Positions 9,367 through 17,959 of a stretch of DNA of 64,000 nucleotides are shown here, in pieces. This DNA comes from Paucibacter sp. KCTC 42545 (GTDB lineage Bacteria > Pseudomonadota > Gammaproteobacteria > Burkholderiales > Burkholderiaceae_C), in the NCBI RefSeq assembly GCF_001477625.1, contig NZ_CP013692.1:124001-188000 (forward strand). The letters are read 5' to 3'. A program made the position numbers and the translations under genes. Within the stretch, counting starts at the first letter, position 1. Each line of letters begins with the position of its first letter. Below the pieces are notes generated by a model that worked only from the letters and a program-made list of their open reading frames with translations, searched no databases and had not been told where the DNA came from.

Positions 9367-10080
9367 TCAGCCGCGCAAGGCGAGCGAGCGGCGCCGGGCC
9401 AAAGCCAAGACGCCAGCCAAGCCACCGAGCATCAGCAAATAGCTGGAAGGCTCCGGCACCACGGCGGCGGGGGGCATGGCCTCGGCCAGCCCCATCAGCG
9501 CCGTGGCATCGCCGCTGAACTCATAACCGGAGCCGCTGGCTACGCCTGCCGGAATGTCCCAGGTCGCGAACTTGGCGGCACCTAGCCTGCCCGAGCTGTC
9601 CTGTGGCCGGTAGCCGATCTTGATGGTCTTGAAGACGAACTGGCCTGCAAAGTCGACGTTGCCCTCTGCTGACCCCTTCATGTCCAGCTTGGTAAAAAAG
9701 GCCCCGGTGAATTCCATCGTGAAAAACACCTCAGGATTCGCTGCGCCGGTGTTTTTGCTGACATCCAACTTGATCTTATTGACCGCTTTACCCGTGGCCA
9801 TATTGACAAATAGGCTGTTGAAAACGCCGTCGTTGGCTTGCGTCCAGAGGAAGGGGCCGGGCTGAGGTTTCCCCACTGCAGCACCGCCCCCTTTGGTCCA
9901 GGACGTGTCAGCCGACAGCGACCACGACCAATTCACGACATCGCTCCAACTCGTGTGGTCCTTGTCCGTGGACGATCCCTTGATCTGATCGAACTGAATG
10001 AACGCTTTGGTAGCGGCCAGCGAAGGTGTTGCCAGCGTGCTTGCGCAAATCACCAGCAAGCCGAGTGCGGATTTGTTCAT
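9367..10080 (-). CDS. PEP-CTERM protein with an Hcp-like (type VI secretion tube) domain
   Basis: 237 residues. The ATG at 10080 has AGGA six bases upstream and opens on a signal peptide ending SLAATKA. Mature residues about 24-195 match the Hcp fold family: KAFIQFDQIKGSSTDKDHTSWSDVVNWSWS at the start of the domain, and KIGYRPQDSSGRLG followed by AAKFATWDI near its end. The C terminus is VPEPSSYLLMLGG, a hydrophobic span and ARRRSLALRG, a PEP-CTERM tag. True Hcp of type VI secretion is cytoplasmic and has no signal peptide, so this is an exported relative with an exosortase tag and not a secretion-tube subunit. No other type VI genes are nearby. It is convergent with the AraC gene. Confidence 0.85.
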   Translation of the reverse strand: MNKSALGLLVICASTLATPSLAATKAFIQFDQIKGSSTDKDHTSWSDVVNWSWSLSADTSWTKGGGAAVGKPQPGPFLWTQANDGVFNSLFVNMATGKAVNKIKLDVSKNTGAANPEVFFTMEFTGAFFTKLDMKGSAEGNVDFAGQFVFKTIKIGYRPQDSSGRLGAAKFATWDIPAGVASGSGYEFSGDATALMGLAEAMPPAAVVPEPSSYLLMLGGLAGVLALARRRSLALRG

Positions 10081-10255
10081 GCTATGTCCTGTTCAAGAAG
10101 GTTGTGGCAAAGCTCGCCAACGCCTACTTGCGCGGCGAGTCAGTGATGGTCCTCCCCTCGGCCCATGCTGTACACCCCTATCTAAAAACCAGGACCGCGA
10201 CACCATGACCACCGCCCTTGATGTTGCGGTGGCCTTCCGGCTAGAACAAGGAAAG

Positions 10256-11074
10256 TTAGGCCACAGGACGGCGACGACGCACCACCGTGACCATGGCGGC
10301 CAGGCCGGCCAACATCAGGGCATAGCTCTCAGGCTCCGGCACGGCCTGGGCTGAAAAGTCGATGCGGTAGACATCGCTGCCGCCGGACAAGCCGCTGTTG
10401 AAGGTGTAGCCGTAAGCGGTGCTCAAACCGTTGTAGGCCGCGAACTCTGCGAAGTTGCGCGCCACCACTGACTGCTGCGCATCCCTGGCCAGCGCGTTGG
10501 CGCCGACGATGAAGGCCGCGTTGGCCGTATTGAACTCCTCGGAGCCCGCATCCCAGATGTCACGGGCCTTTTGGCCGATGCTGCTGACTTGCAAATTGCC
10601 CGCGCCGTCGAAGAGCTTGAAGGCCTTGGCGGCGTCGTTGCCGATGAAGAAGTCATTGCTGGGGACCACCATGGCGACAAAGCTGAAGTAATTGTTCAGC
10701 GCCGTATCGATGCGAAAGGTCCGGGTGGCTGACAAGCCAGCAGCCAGCGGAGCCGCGCCAACCACGCCGACCACGGCGCCCGAATCTGCCGCAGTGAAGG
10801 CATCGCGCCAAAGATTGCCGTTGCCCAGTTCCGCCGCTTTGACGATGGCGGCATTGGCAACGCCGCCGATGTCAAAGCCGTCGAACACGCCTTGGCCAAA
10901 GCCGACGCTCAGCGGTGCCACCACCACGCTGTTCACGGGTGCCAGGTTGTGCACGGTCACCGTCAGATCAACGATGGCGGCTTGGGTGCTGCTTGCGAAG
11001 CCAGCGCTTGCGAGTAGGGTCACAGCGGCCGTTGATTTTGCGATGCTCAAACCAGGCTTGATCGATGCTTGCAT
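10256..11074 (-). CDS. PEP-CTERM protein with spondin domain
   Basis: 272 residues from the ATG at 11074, which has GGAGAT upstream and opens on a long signal peptide ending AGFASSTQA. The mature part resembles the bacterial spondin_N domain: VDLTVTVHNLAPVNSVVVAPLSV, YFSFVAMVVPSNDFFIGND, and KLFDGAGN, with the usual DIWDAGSEEFN stretch. The end is VPEPESYALMLAGLAAMVTVVRRRRPVA, a PEP-CTERM tag. In animals spondin domains mediate extracellular adhesion; in bacteria the role is not established. It is encoded next to the Hcp-like PEP-CTERM gene, in the same direction, but about 175 bases apart, so co-transcription is uncertain. Confidence 0.85.
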   Translation of the reverse strand: MQASIKPGLSIAKSTAAVTLLASAGFASSTQAAIVDLTVTVHNLAPVNSVVVAPLSVGFGQGVFDGFDIGGVANAAIVKAAELGNGNLWRDAFTAADSGAVVGVVGAAPLAAGLSATRTFRIDTALNNYFSFVAMVVPSNDFFIGNDAAKAFKLFDGAGNLQVSSIGQKARDIWDAGSEEFNTANAAFIVGANALARDAQQSVVARNFAEFAAYNGLSTAYGYTFNSGLSGGSDVYRIDFSAQAVPEPESYALMLAGLAAMVTVVRRRRPVA

Positions 11075-11368
11075 AGGGATCTCCAGATGGGTGATGGTGG
11101 TGAAAGACGTGACTGAGTTCGGTACGCTCGGCATGGGTGCCGGCTTGCGTACCTCTCTGGGTCGTGATGCCGCCTGACTTCCTTACGCTTATTGCAAAAA
11201 GAATTTCTCGATCAGGCCTGAGGCTGCATCGGCGCGCCTCAAGCCGCCTGGCTCGTCTGGTGAGCCAGGGCTGCCGCAAGATGAATAGCTGGGTCGCCGG
11301 CGCCAGGGTCTGATGGACAGGCCAGTCGCTCAAGCTCGCCCAATCCCGCCAACTCTTTGCCAAACGCC

Positions 11369-12235
11369 ATGTCACAACATTTACAAAGCGCCGCCCGCCA
11401 TGCGGCGGAGCTGATTGAGCAAGCCGATGCCTTGATCATTGCTGCCGGGGCCGGCATGGGGGTGGACTCCGGCCTGCCGGACTTCCGAGGCAAAGAGGGC
11501 TTCTGGAACGCCTACCCGGCCTTGCGCGAGGCTGGCATCGACTTCCAGCGCGCCGCCTCGCCCGCGACCTTTCGCGCCGATGCAGCCCTGGCCTGGGGCT
11601 TTTACGGGCATCGATTGAATCTGTCTCGGCAGGTCCGGCCCCATCCGGGCTTTGCGTGGCTGCGCATGTGGGGCGAGCGCATGCTGCATGGCTGGTCGGT
11701 GTTCACCAGCAATGTGGATGGGCAATTCCAGAAGGCCGGATTCGCGCCCGAGCAGGTCCACGAATGTCACGGCTCCATTCATCATCTGCAGTGCCTGGGC
11801 CCTTGCTCGGACGCAATCTGGTCCGCGCAAGACTTTGTGCCGCAGGTCGATGAAGGCCGCTGTCGTCTGCTGAACGCGGCGCCCAGCTGCCCGCACTGTG
11901 GCGGGCTGGCCCGGCCCAATATCCTGATGTTCGGTGACGGCGCCTGGATCGCCGACCGCAGCAACGCGCAGCAGTTGCGTCAGGAGCGCTGGCTGCAATC
12001 GGTGAGCCGACCGGTGGTGATCGAAATCGGCGCTGGCACCGCCATTCCCTCGGTGCGCTGGTTCAGCGAGCGCATCATCCATGAGTTCGGCGGGCGGCTG
12101 ATTCGCATCAACCCCACCGAATCCCGAGTGCCGACACAGCATGACATCGGCCTGCCCGTGGGCGCATTGCCAGGCCTTTCGGCCATCGCGGCTGAACTGG
12201 GCAGCGAGTGGTGTTTTCCATCCGACCTGGCGTGA
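11369..12235 (+). CDS. SIR2-family NAD-dependent protein deacylase
   Basis: 288 residues from the ATG at 11369. Sirtuin motifs are in order: GAGMGVDSGLPDFRG for NAD binding, TSNVDGQF (the usual TQNID variant in this bacterial subclass), the catalytic ECHGSIHH histidine, and CPHCGG within RPNILMFGD. Sirtuins remove acyl groups from lysines using NAD; some bacterial members act in defence or ADP-ribosylation instead. The paired zinc cysteines (CLGPC and CPHC) suggest a structural zinc site. It stands alone, with no partner gene suggesting a defence system, so a housekeeping deacylase is the simplest reading. Confidence 0.9.
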   Translation: MSQHLQSAARHAAELIEQADALIIAAGAGMGVDSGLPDFRGKEGFWNAYPALREAGIDFQRAASPATFRADAALAWGFYGHRLNLSRQVRPHPGFAWLRMWGERMLHGWSVFTSNVDGQFQKAGFAPEQVHECHGSIHHLQCLGPCSDAIWSAQDFVPQVDEGRCRLLNAAPSCPHCGGLARPNILMFGDGAWIADRSNAQQLRQERWLQSVSRPVVIEIGAGTAIPSVRWFSERIIHEFGGRLIRINPTESRVPTQHDIGLPVGALPGLSAIAAELGSEWCFPSDLA

Positions 12236-12622
12236 GGGCTCTATGCCGGGTGCCCTGATCGACCCTGGCGCGGCAGTGTTGCTGCCGTCCATGGCCTGCG
12301 GCAACTCCGGCTTGACCTCGGCAATTGCCAAGCGCGCCTTGGCCCGCTGCCCCTAGCCCGTCCGCACTGCAGTCATCACTTCAGCGGAGGCTTTTGAAGC
12401 TATTACCTCACCGGCGTGAAGCCGGCGTCTACAGTCAGCCGCAAAGTCTTGCCCTGGCGCGGCTTGACTGGTGAATACGGGCGATGACGGCCGACGGCTG
12501 GCGAAGCGGCGAGCGCGAGGCGCAATCCCTTCCAACCGGTCCGGGGCTGGACAGGCGCGCTTGAACTCACCTACGATCACTTTCGGGATTCGCGCCTGCG
12601 GCCCCAGGGGAGTAAGAAAACA
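12236..12622. other. Intergenic region after the sirtuin gene
   Basis: About 390 bases with no supported gene. A CGGCGTGAAGCCGGCG hairpin-like stretch lies near 12412-12430. A clear ribosome binding site (AGGGGAG) precedes the next ATG at 12623. Confidence 0.4.
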
Positions 12623-14449
12623 ATGGGCTGGCATCTGCTGCAACAACGCCTGGGCGACCGGGGCTGGAAATGGCTGATCTGCGGCCTATGTGGCTTGTGC
12701 TTGCTGATGCTCGCCATCGAGTTTTCCTTCGGCATCAATCCCATGCTGGAGCGGCGCTACGGCTCGGTGGGCATGGAGGAGAGCTTCGGCATTGACCCGC
12801 ACCGAACGGGCACCCACCGGGTGCCGATTGAGCATCTGCAGCCCGGGTCCGAATTGGCGCTGATGGGTGCGCAGCTGGGGGATCAGCTGAGTTTCGATCA
12901 TCACTTTGACCGCTGGCGCAAGCTCAGCCTGGACGGGCGGGCCGGCCCGGAGCAGGTGCGGGTCACGCTGTGGCATGAAGGCGTCCCGCGGCCGCTGACC
13001 TTAACGGCCGCGCCGCAGAGATTTTCTGCTGTTGAGATATTCGATTACCTGAGCCGTTTCTTCTTGGCCGTCCAAGCCGTGCTCTTTGCCTTGCTGATAG
13101 GCCTGAAACGTCCGGACCACACCGCCTACCGTGCCTTGGCCTTGTGTTTTTTCTACCTCTCGCTGTCCTTCTTCTTCACCTTCAATTTCATGCCCCGGGG
13201 GCCGCTATTCAGCGCCGCCAAACTGATGCAGCTGGCCACTCTCCCCTTGATTTGGTATTGCACGGTGCGCTTTGCAGCCCTGTATTCGCCGACGCGGGCG
13301 GCCTGGCTCAGAGCCCTGCTGCGATTCAGCATGCCGACCTATACCGGCGTGGTGGCCTGTGGCATCGCCAGCATGATCTGGTTCGGCTTGGGTTTCGAGG
13401 CACCCTGGCTCGGCCCTTTTACCGTGCTCTTGCTGGTGTCCAGCATGGCGCTGACCTTGGTCTGCTTGTTCGGCGGCTATCAGTCCAGTGGTGGCGAAAT
13501 GCGCCAACGCCACGCCTGGGTCTTGGCCTCGTTTTGCATTGGCTCTATCCCTAGCTTTCTGGTCTGGATACCCGGCTCCGATGTGCGCGTCGCCGGCGTG
13601 CCCCTGAACATCGTGTTGGCCCTGTGCGGCCAAGGATTTATGTACGTCGGCCTGATGTATGCGGTGCTCAAGCACCGAGTCTTCAACTTCGACTTTGCGG
13701 TCAGCCGCGCCGTGGTCTTCAGTGCCATCAGCCTGATGGTCTTGTCGGCCTTCAGCATTGTCAAATGGCTGACCGGCCATTGGGTGCAGGAGCATGAGCA
13801 GGGCAAGAGCATGCTGGTGGACACGGCCATCGCCATGGTCATCATCGTGGTGCTCAGTCGTGTGCAGATCAGCATGGAGACTCGCATCAAGAACTTGCTC
13901 TTCAGCCATTGGCATGAGAACGAGCAAGCCTTGCGCCGCTTCGCCAAAGAGGCGGAGCACTACACCGGCACCGAGGGCCTGCTCAGCGGCTTGCACAAAG
14001 CCCTGGAGCGCTTCACCGGCCAGGCCGGCTGCGTGATCTATTTGCGGCTGGCGGGCGGCGGCTATGCCCAGGCCTTCAACTCGATTCCGCGCTGTGCCCA
14101 TTTGCTCGACCCGGATGACGGCTTGGTGGCCGCGCTGCGCGGCCGGGCTGGCGCCCAGGCCTTGGCGGAAGTCAATGGCACGGAGGCCAAGGGCGCCCAG
14201 GCCTTCCCCATGAGCTACCGCGGCCAGCTGAACGGCCTGGTGGTGCTGGGTGAGAAGCATGGGGACACGAGCTACCGGCCGGATGAATTGGCGGTGCTGG
14301 AGTTCGTCATCAACCGTGTTGGGCTTGATTTGCAGGCTCTGGCCGCCGCCAAGATGGAGCGTGAGCTGGCGCGGCTCGCCAAGGCCAACGAGGCCCAGCG
14401 CGAACAGCTTGCCAAGCTCGAAGCCAGCCACCCTGCGAGGGGTTCTTGA
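12623..14449 (+). CDS. Membrane sensor protein with C-terminal GAF domain, no kinase domain
   Basis: 608 residues, ATG preceded by AGGGGAG. One N-terminal transmembrane helix (about 15-35) is followed by a periplasmic PDZ-like stretch (about 50-130). Then come about seven hydrophobic helices (about 140-405), and a cytoplasmic GAF-like domain (about 430-575) that ends in a coiled coil (MERELARLAKANEAQREQLAKLEA). The architecture resembles the sensor half of membrane histidine kinases, but no phospho-accepting His box or ATPase domain follows. The next gene begins 2 bases after its stop, so the output is probably that degenerate GGDEF protein. The ligand is unknown. Confidence 0.75.
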   Translation: MGWHLLQQRLGDRGWKWLICGLCGLCLLMLAIEFSFGINPMLERRYGSVGMEESFGIDPHRTGTHRVPIEHLQPGSELALMGAQLGDQLSFDHHFDRWRKLSLDGRAGPEQVRVTLWHEGVPRPLTLTAAPQRFSAVEIFDYLSRFFLAVQAVLFALLIGLKRPDHTAYRALALCFFYLSLSFFFTFNFMPRGPLFSAAKLMQLATLPLIWYCTVRFAALYSPTRAAWLRALLRFSMPTYTGVVACGIASMIWFGLGFEAPWLGPFTVLLLVSSMALTLVCLFGGYQSSGGEMRQRHAWVLASFCIGSIPSFLVWIPGSDVRVAGVPLNIVLALCGQGFMYVGLMYAVLKHRVFNFDFAVSRAVVFSAISLMVLSAFSIVKWLTGHWVQEHEQGKSMLVDTAIAMVIIVVLSRVQISMETRIKNLLFSHWHENEQALRRFAKEAEHYTGTEGLLSGLHKALERFTGQAGCVIYLRLAGGGYAQAFNSIPRCAHLLDPDDGLVAALRGRAGAQALAEVNGTEAKGAQAFPMSYRGQLNGLVVLGEKHGDTSYRPDELAVLEFVINRVGLDLQALAAAKMERELARLAKANEAQREQLAKLEASHPARGS

Positions 14450-14451
14450 GC

Positions 14452-16005
14452 ATGATGGCCATCAATTGGATCGCCTGGATCGCACCGAGCGAGCCGTCCA
14501 CCCAAGACCCGGCCTTGGTGAGTTTGCGTGAACAGGGCTGGAAAGTGCGGCATTGCCCGCCGGGCCAGTTGCAGCAAGCGCTGAGCAGCACCCAGACCCC
14601 CGCCAGCATGCGCATCCTGCAGACCCGGCACTTTGCGAGCCTGGATGCGCTGCGGGCCGAGTACAGCGCGAGCGATCTGCCCGCTTTGATCATCACCGAC
14701 ACGGCCGAGCAAGAGGCAGATTTGCTGGAGCAGATCCGCAGCAGCGACGAGGTCGTGCGCGGCCTCTATCCCAGCCGGCTGCTGCTGGGGCGAATCAGGC
14801 GAATGTTGAAGCAGCCGACGCCGGCATTGGCGCATGGGGCTGAAATTGGCAGCGAGGAGTTGGTGGCCTCCTTCAACGCCGCCGGGCTGGATCCCCTCAC
14901 CGGCTGCTTGCAACGCGGGGAATGGGCGGAGCAGCTGGTCCACCATTTGCGTGAACGGCAGGCGCAAGACTGCTCCGCCGTGCTGCTGCTGGACATCGAT
15001 GACTTCAAACGCATCAACGATCAGCATGGGCACGCCATCGGCGACGCGGTCTTGGCCCATCTTGGCCAGGCCTTGCGCAATGAGCTGGCGCCGTCCGACA
15101 GGCTGGGCCGTTTTGACGGCGATGGCTTTACCGTCTTGATGCAGCGTTATGACAGAGACAGTGTGCTTGCCGATGCAAGAAGATTGCTAGCGCATATCGC
15201 GGCCATGGCCATCCCCTTGCCGAGCTTGCGGCCCAAGCCTGCTTCGGCCAGTGGCCTCTTCAAACGCTTGATGGGCCAAGAACCTGGCGATGAAGTCGAT
15301 GCCGCACGCATCGAGCTGCGGTCCAGCGGCGGGCTATGTTTCATCGAGGAGGGCGCCGACTTCAATCAGCTGCTGACCCAAGCCGACCAGGCGGTGCAAG
15401 CGGCCAAGAATCTGGGCAGGAACCGGCTTGAGGTGGCCGCAGCGGCGTCTGAGGCCGCCTTGCAAGCGCCGCACTCGCCGCTTGAGGGCTTGGCTGCCGC
15501 GAGACCGGCAGCGGCCAGTCGCTTGGGGCATGACCATGACCCGCTGACCCAACTGCCTCACCGCCGCTACTTCGACGCGCGCTTGGCGCGCGAGTTCAGC
15601 ACGGCACGCAAGCATGGCCGAGCCTTGAGCTTGGCGCTGATTGACATCCAGCAGATGCATTTGCTGAATCGCCGCTATGGCTTTGCCGCCGGCGATCGCA
15701 TTTTGCAAGGCGTGGCCGAGGCGACCCGGCGCAGCGTTCGCCTGGTTGATTGGGTGGCGCGTATCGGCGGCAATCAGTTCGCCGTGGTGATGCCCGATAC
15801 CGATATTTCGGGCGCCGCGCCGGTGCTGGCCCGCCTGCAAGGCAAGCTTCAGCAAGCGCCGCTGTCCGGCTTGGATGGTGCACCGCTGCCAGTGTCCACA
15901 CGCCTCGTCCTGCGCCAAATGGACGCCGAGACGCTCAGTGCTGAGCAGTGGCTGCTTGAGACCCTGGCCGCACTGCGCGCTGGGGATGCCAGCACGCCCG
16001 CCTGA
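14452..16005 (+). CDS. Protein with two degenerate GGDEF domains
   Basis: 517 residues from the ATG at 14452. The N-terminal 130 residues look receiver-like in pattern but have no clear phospho-acceptor motif. Two diguanylate-cyclase-fold domains follow. The first has LLDIDDFKRINDQHGHAIGD but ends FDGDGF at the active-site loop; the second has LIDIQQMHLLNRRYGFAAGD and RIGGNQF. Neither keeps the canonical GG(D/E)EF loop, so catalytic activity is doubtful. Family knowledge: degenerate GGDEF domains often bind GTP or cyclic-di-GMP, or act as protein-interaction modules. The start lies two bases past the stop of the upstream membrane sensor, so the two are very likely co-transcribed and work together. 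Confidence 0.8.
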   Translation: MMAINWIAWIAPSEPSTQDPALVSLREQGWKVRHCPPGQLQQALSSTQTPASMRILQTRHFASLDALRAEYSASDLPALIITDTAEQEADLLEQIRSSDEVVRGLYPSRLLLGRIRRMLKQPTPALAHGAEIGSEELVASFNAAGLDPLTGCLQRGEWAEQLVHHLRERQAQDCSAVLLLDIDDFKRINDQHGHAIGDAVLAHLGQALRNELAPSDRLGRFDGDGFTVLMQRYDRDSVLADARRLLAHIAAMAIPLPSLRPKPASASGLFKRLMGQEPGDEVDAARIELRSSGGLCFIEEGADFNQLLTQADQAVQAAKNLGRNRLEVAAAASEAALQAPHSPLEGLAAARPAAASRLGHDHDPLTQLPHRRYFDARLAREFSTARKHGRALSLALIDIQQMHLLNRRYGFAAGDRILQGVAEATRRSVRLVDWVARIGGNQFAVVMPDTDISGAAPVLARLQGKLQQAPLSGLDGAPLPVSTRLVLRQMDAETLSAEQWLLETLAALRAGDASTPA

Positions 16006-16175
16006 CCCCTCTAGCGCGTGCGCTCCCGCCGGAGCAAGGCGCGGGCAGTGCCGCATGACGGTTGCACATGGCCAGGCCCGTAGGCAATAGCGCCGCCCGG
16101 CGCGCTGAGCCGGTGACAATGCGCTGCTCGCGAATTGGCCTGTAACTCAGACTCTCCATCACACCAAAGAACTCC

Positions 16176-16910
16176 ATGGCAGAAGACTTGTCCATCCTCA
16201 CCCGCCTGGCGAGCGCGCCCGATCTGACCTTGCCTTATGGTGATCATGAGGATCAGTGCGCTGACTTCCGGCGTGGTCAGGAGGGGGCGCAGCGTCCGCT
16301 GTTGGTGCTCGTCCATGGTGGCTTCTGGAAGCCCGCGTATGACCGCGCCCATGCGCAGGCCATGAGTGCAGCTTTGGCGCAGGCGGGCTGGTCGGTGCTG
16401 ACCTTGGAGTACCGGCGTATCCCTGGCCAGGCACAGGCGAGCTTGGACGATGTGGCGGCGGCGCTGGCGCTTTTGCCGGCGCGCGTGGCGCCGCACAATG
16501 GTCAGCTCTTGTTGATCGGGCATTCGGCCGGTGGGCACTTGGCCTTGTGGGCGGCGGCGACCTTGACCTTGCCTGCCTTGCGCGGCGTCGTGGCGCTGGC
16601 GCCGGCGGCCGATTTGCGCTTGGCCGATGCGCTCAATTTGGGTGACGGGGCCGTCAGAAAGTTCTTGGGCTCGGCGCCCGAGCATCATCCGATGGTGGAC
16701 CCGATGCAACTGCCCGCCCCAAGCGTCGCCATCACCATCGTCCAAGGCGACGCTGATGAAGTGGTGCCGCCAGCGGTCGCTCAGTCCTACTGCGCGGCAT
16801 TTCCTCGCACTCGCCTGGTGGCGGTGCCGGAGGCCGGGCATTTTGCACTGATTGATCCGCTGCAAGCGGCGTGGTCTGAGGTGTTGGAGGCGCTGAACCA
16901 GCTTTCCTGA
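16176..16910 (+). CDS. Alpha/beta hydrolase (esterase, kynurenine-formamidase-like)
   Basis: 244 residues. The oxyanion-hole motif HGGFW and the nucleophile elbow GHSAGG are present, followed by an Asp in GDADEVV and a His in PEAGHFALID, completing a Ser-Asp-His triad. The HGGxW plus GHSAGG pattern is typical of the bacterial kynurenine formamidase/acetyl-esterase subclass. No tryptophan-catabolism genes are nearby, so the substrate is open. The protein is soluble, with no signal peptide, and appears monocistronic. Confidence 0.85.
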   Translation: MAEDLSILTRLASAPDLTLPYGDHEDQCADFRRGQEGAQRPLLVLVHGGFWKPAYDRAHAQAMSAALAQAGWSVLTLEYRRIPGQAQASLDDVAAALALLPARVAPHNGQLLLIGHSAGGHLALWAAATLTLPALRGVVALAPAADLRLADALNLGDGAVRKFLGSAPEHHPMVDPMQLPAPSVAITIVQGDADEVVPPAVAQSYCAAFPRTRLVAVPEAGHFALIDPLQAAWSEVLEALNQLS

Positions 16911-16925
16911 GCGGCCCGACCGCTT

Positions 16926-17795
16926 TTAGGGCTGTGCCGGGGTCACCGCCGCGGCCTCTTTGTCCAGCAGTTGAATCATGCGGCGCCCGTTGCCAACGTT
17001 AACTTGTTCGCCGAAGTGGCTGGCGTGCAAGCGGTCGAATTCACCGGACTGCTGCAAGCGCCGCAGTCCGCGCAAGAGCCGCTCGGCCAGCGCCTTGCCC
17101 GCGGGCGTGCGGGCGGTATAGAAGCGTTGTTGCGAAGGCACGCTGATCAGCAGCCGGGGTTCCCACTCCAAATCGCTGGCCTCTCCCAGCAAAAGATTGA
17201 CCTGTTGCAGATGCAGGAGCCCGGTCATGATCACGTCGCTGCGCTCCAGGCTCAACATCTTGAACAGGCCGGAGAATGACTCCGTGCTCTCGACCTTGAA
17301 GCCCAAGCCTTGCAGGAGTTGCCGGTCGCTCCAGCTGCCCAAGACGCCAAAGCGCAGTTCGCGCAAATCGTCGGCCGAGTGTGCCTGGGCCAGCTTGGGC
17401 AAAAGGCTGCGCCGCGTCAGCAGGATGCGCAAACTGTTCAAGCCCTTGTCGATGGCGAAGGGCACGGCATTCAGCTGGCGCTCCAACTCCGGCGTGGCAA
17501 AGCTGTGCACCACAGACAAACGCTCGGCGGCCACTTCCGCGCGGGCCCGGCCTTGGGTCATGGGCAGGGCCGACCAATGCAGTTGATCGGCTTGGGCGTT
17601 CCCGCTTCGGCTGGCATTCAAGGCCGCTTGCAAGAGTGCAAACTCAAAACCATAGCGGCTGCGGTCGCCGTCAGCGGGAAGCGGAAAGGTCACACTGGCG
17701 GCTTGGGCAGAGGCGCCAAGATGCAGGCCGAGTAGCGCGCTAAAAAGCACGGCAAAGAAAGCGCCCTTGAGCCAAGCAGCGGGCAGGGGAGTCAT
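16926..17795 (-). CDS. Periplasmic substrate-binding-like protein
   Basis: 289 residues with an N-terminal signal peptide (about 1-32, ending ASAQAA). The rest has the bilobal pattern of family 3 solute-binding proteins: ADGDRSRYGFEFALLQAAL near the start, a central RFGVLGSWSDRQLLQGLGF hinge region and a C-terminal LLRGLRRLQQSGEFDRL helix. No ABC permease or ATPase is adjacent, so it may be an orphan sensor or accessory binding protein and not part of a transporter. Ligand unknown. It is convergent with the hydrolase gene. Confidence 0.7.
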   Translation of the reverse strand: MTPLPAAWLKGAFFAVLFSALLGLHLGASAQAASVTFPLPADGDRSRYGFEFALLQAALNASRSGNAQADQLHWSALPMTQGRARAEVAAERLSVVHSFATPELERQLNAVPFAIDKGLNSLRILLTRRSLLPKLAQAHSADDLRELRFGVLGSWSDRQLLQGLGFKVESTESFSGLFKMLSLERSDVIMTGLLHLQQVNLLLGEASDLEWEPRLLISVPSQQRFYTARTPAGKALAERLLRGLRRLQQSGEFDRLHASHFGEQVNVGNGRRMIQLLDKEAAAVTPAQP

Positions 17796-17959
17796 ACGGG
17801 GCGATCAGCTAATCCGGGGTGGGGCTGAGTTTATAGCTGCCGACCCTGTATGTTTGCTGACGCCGTTTGACGCGCGCTGAAGAGAGCCCGTGCCCTCGTG
17901 GCGGCAGCCACGGCTTCCAGGCGCAGCGGCGCCCGGCCAATGGCCGCCGGGAAATGCGT

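Noticed and set aside
9367..10080. Type VI secretion system
   Set aside because: Only a single Hcp-like domain is present, on a protein with a signal peptide and a PEP-CTERM tag; no other type VI genes occur in the window.
11369..12235. Sirtuin as part of an anti-phage defence system
   Set aside because: No partner such as an argonaute, HerA or TIR gene is adjacent; the protein is a plain single-domain sirtuin.
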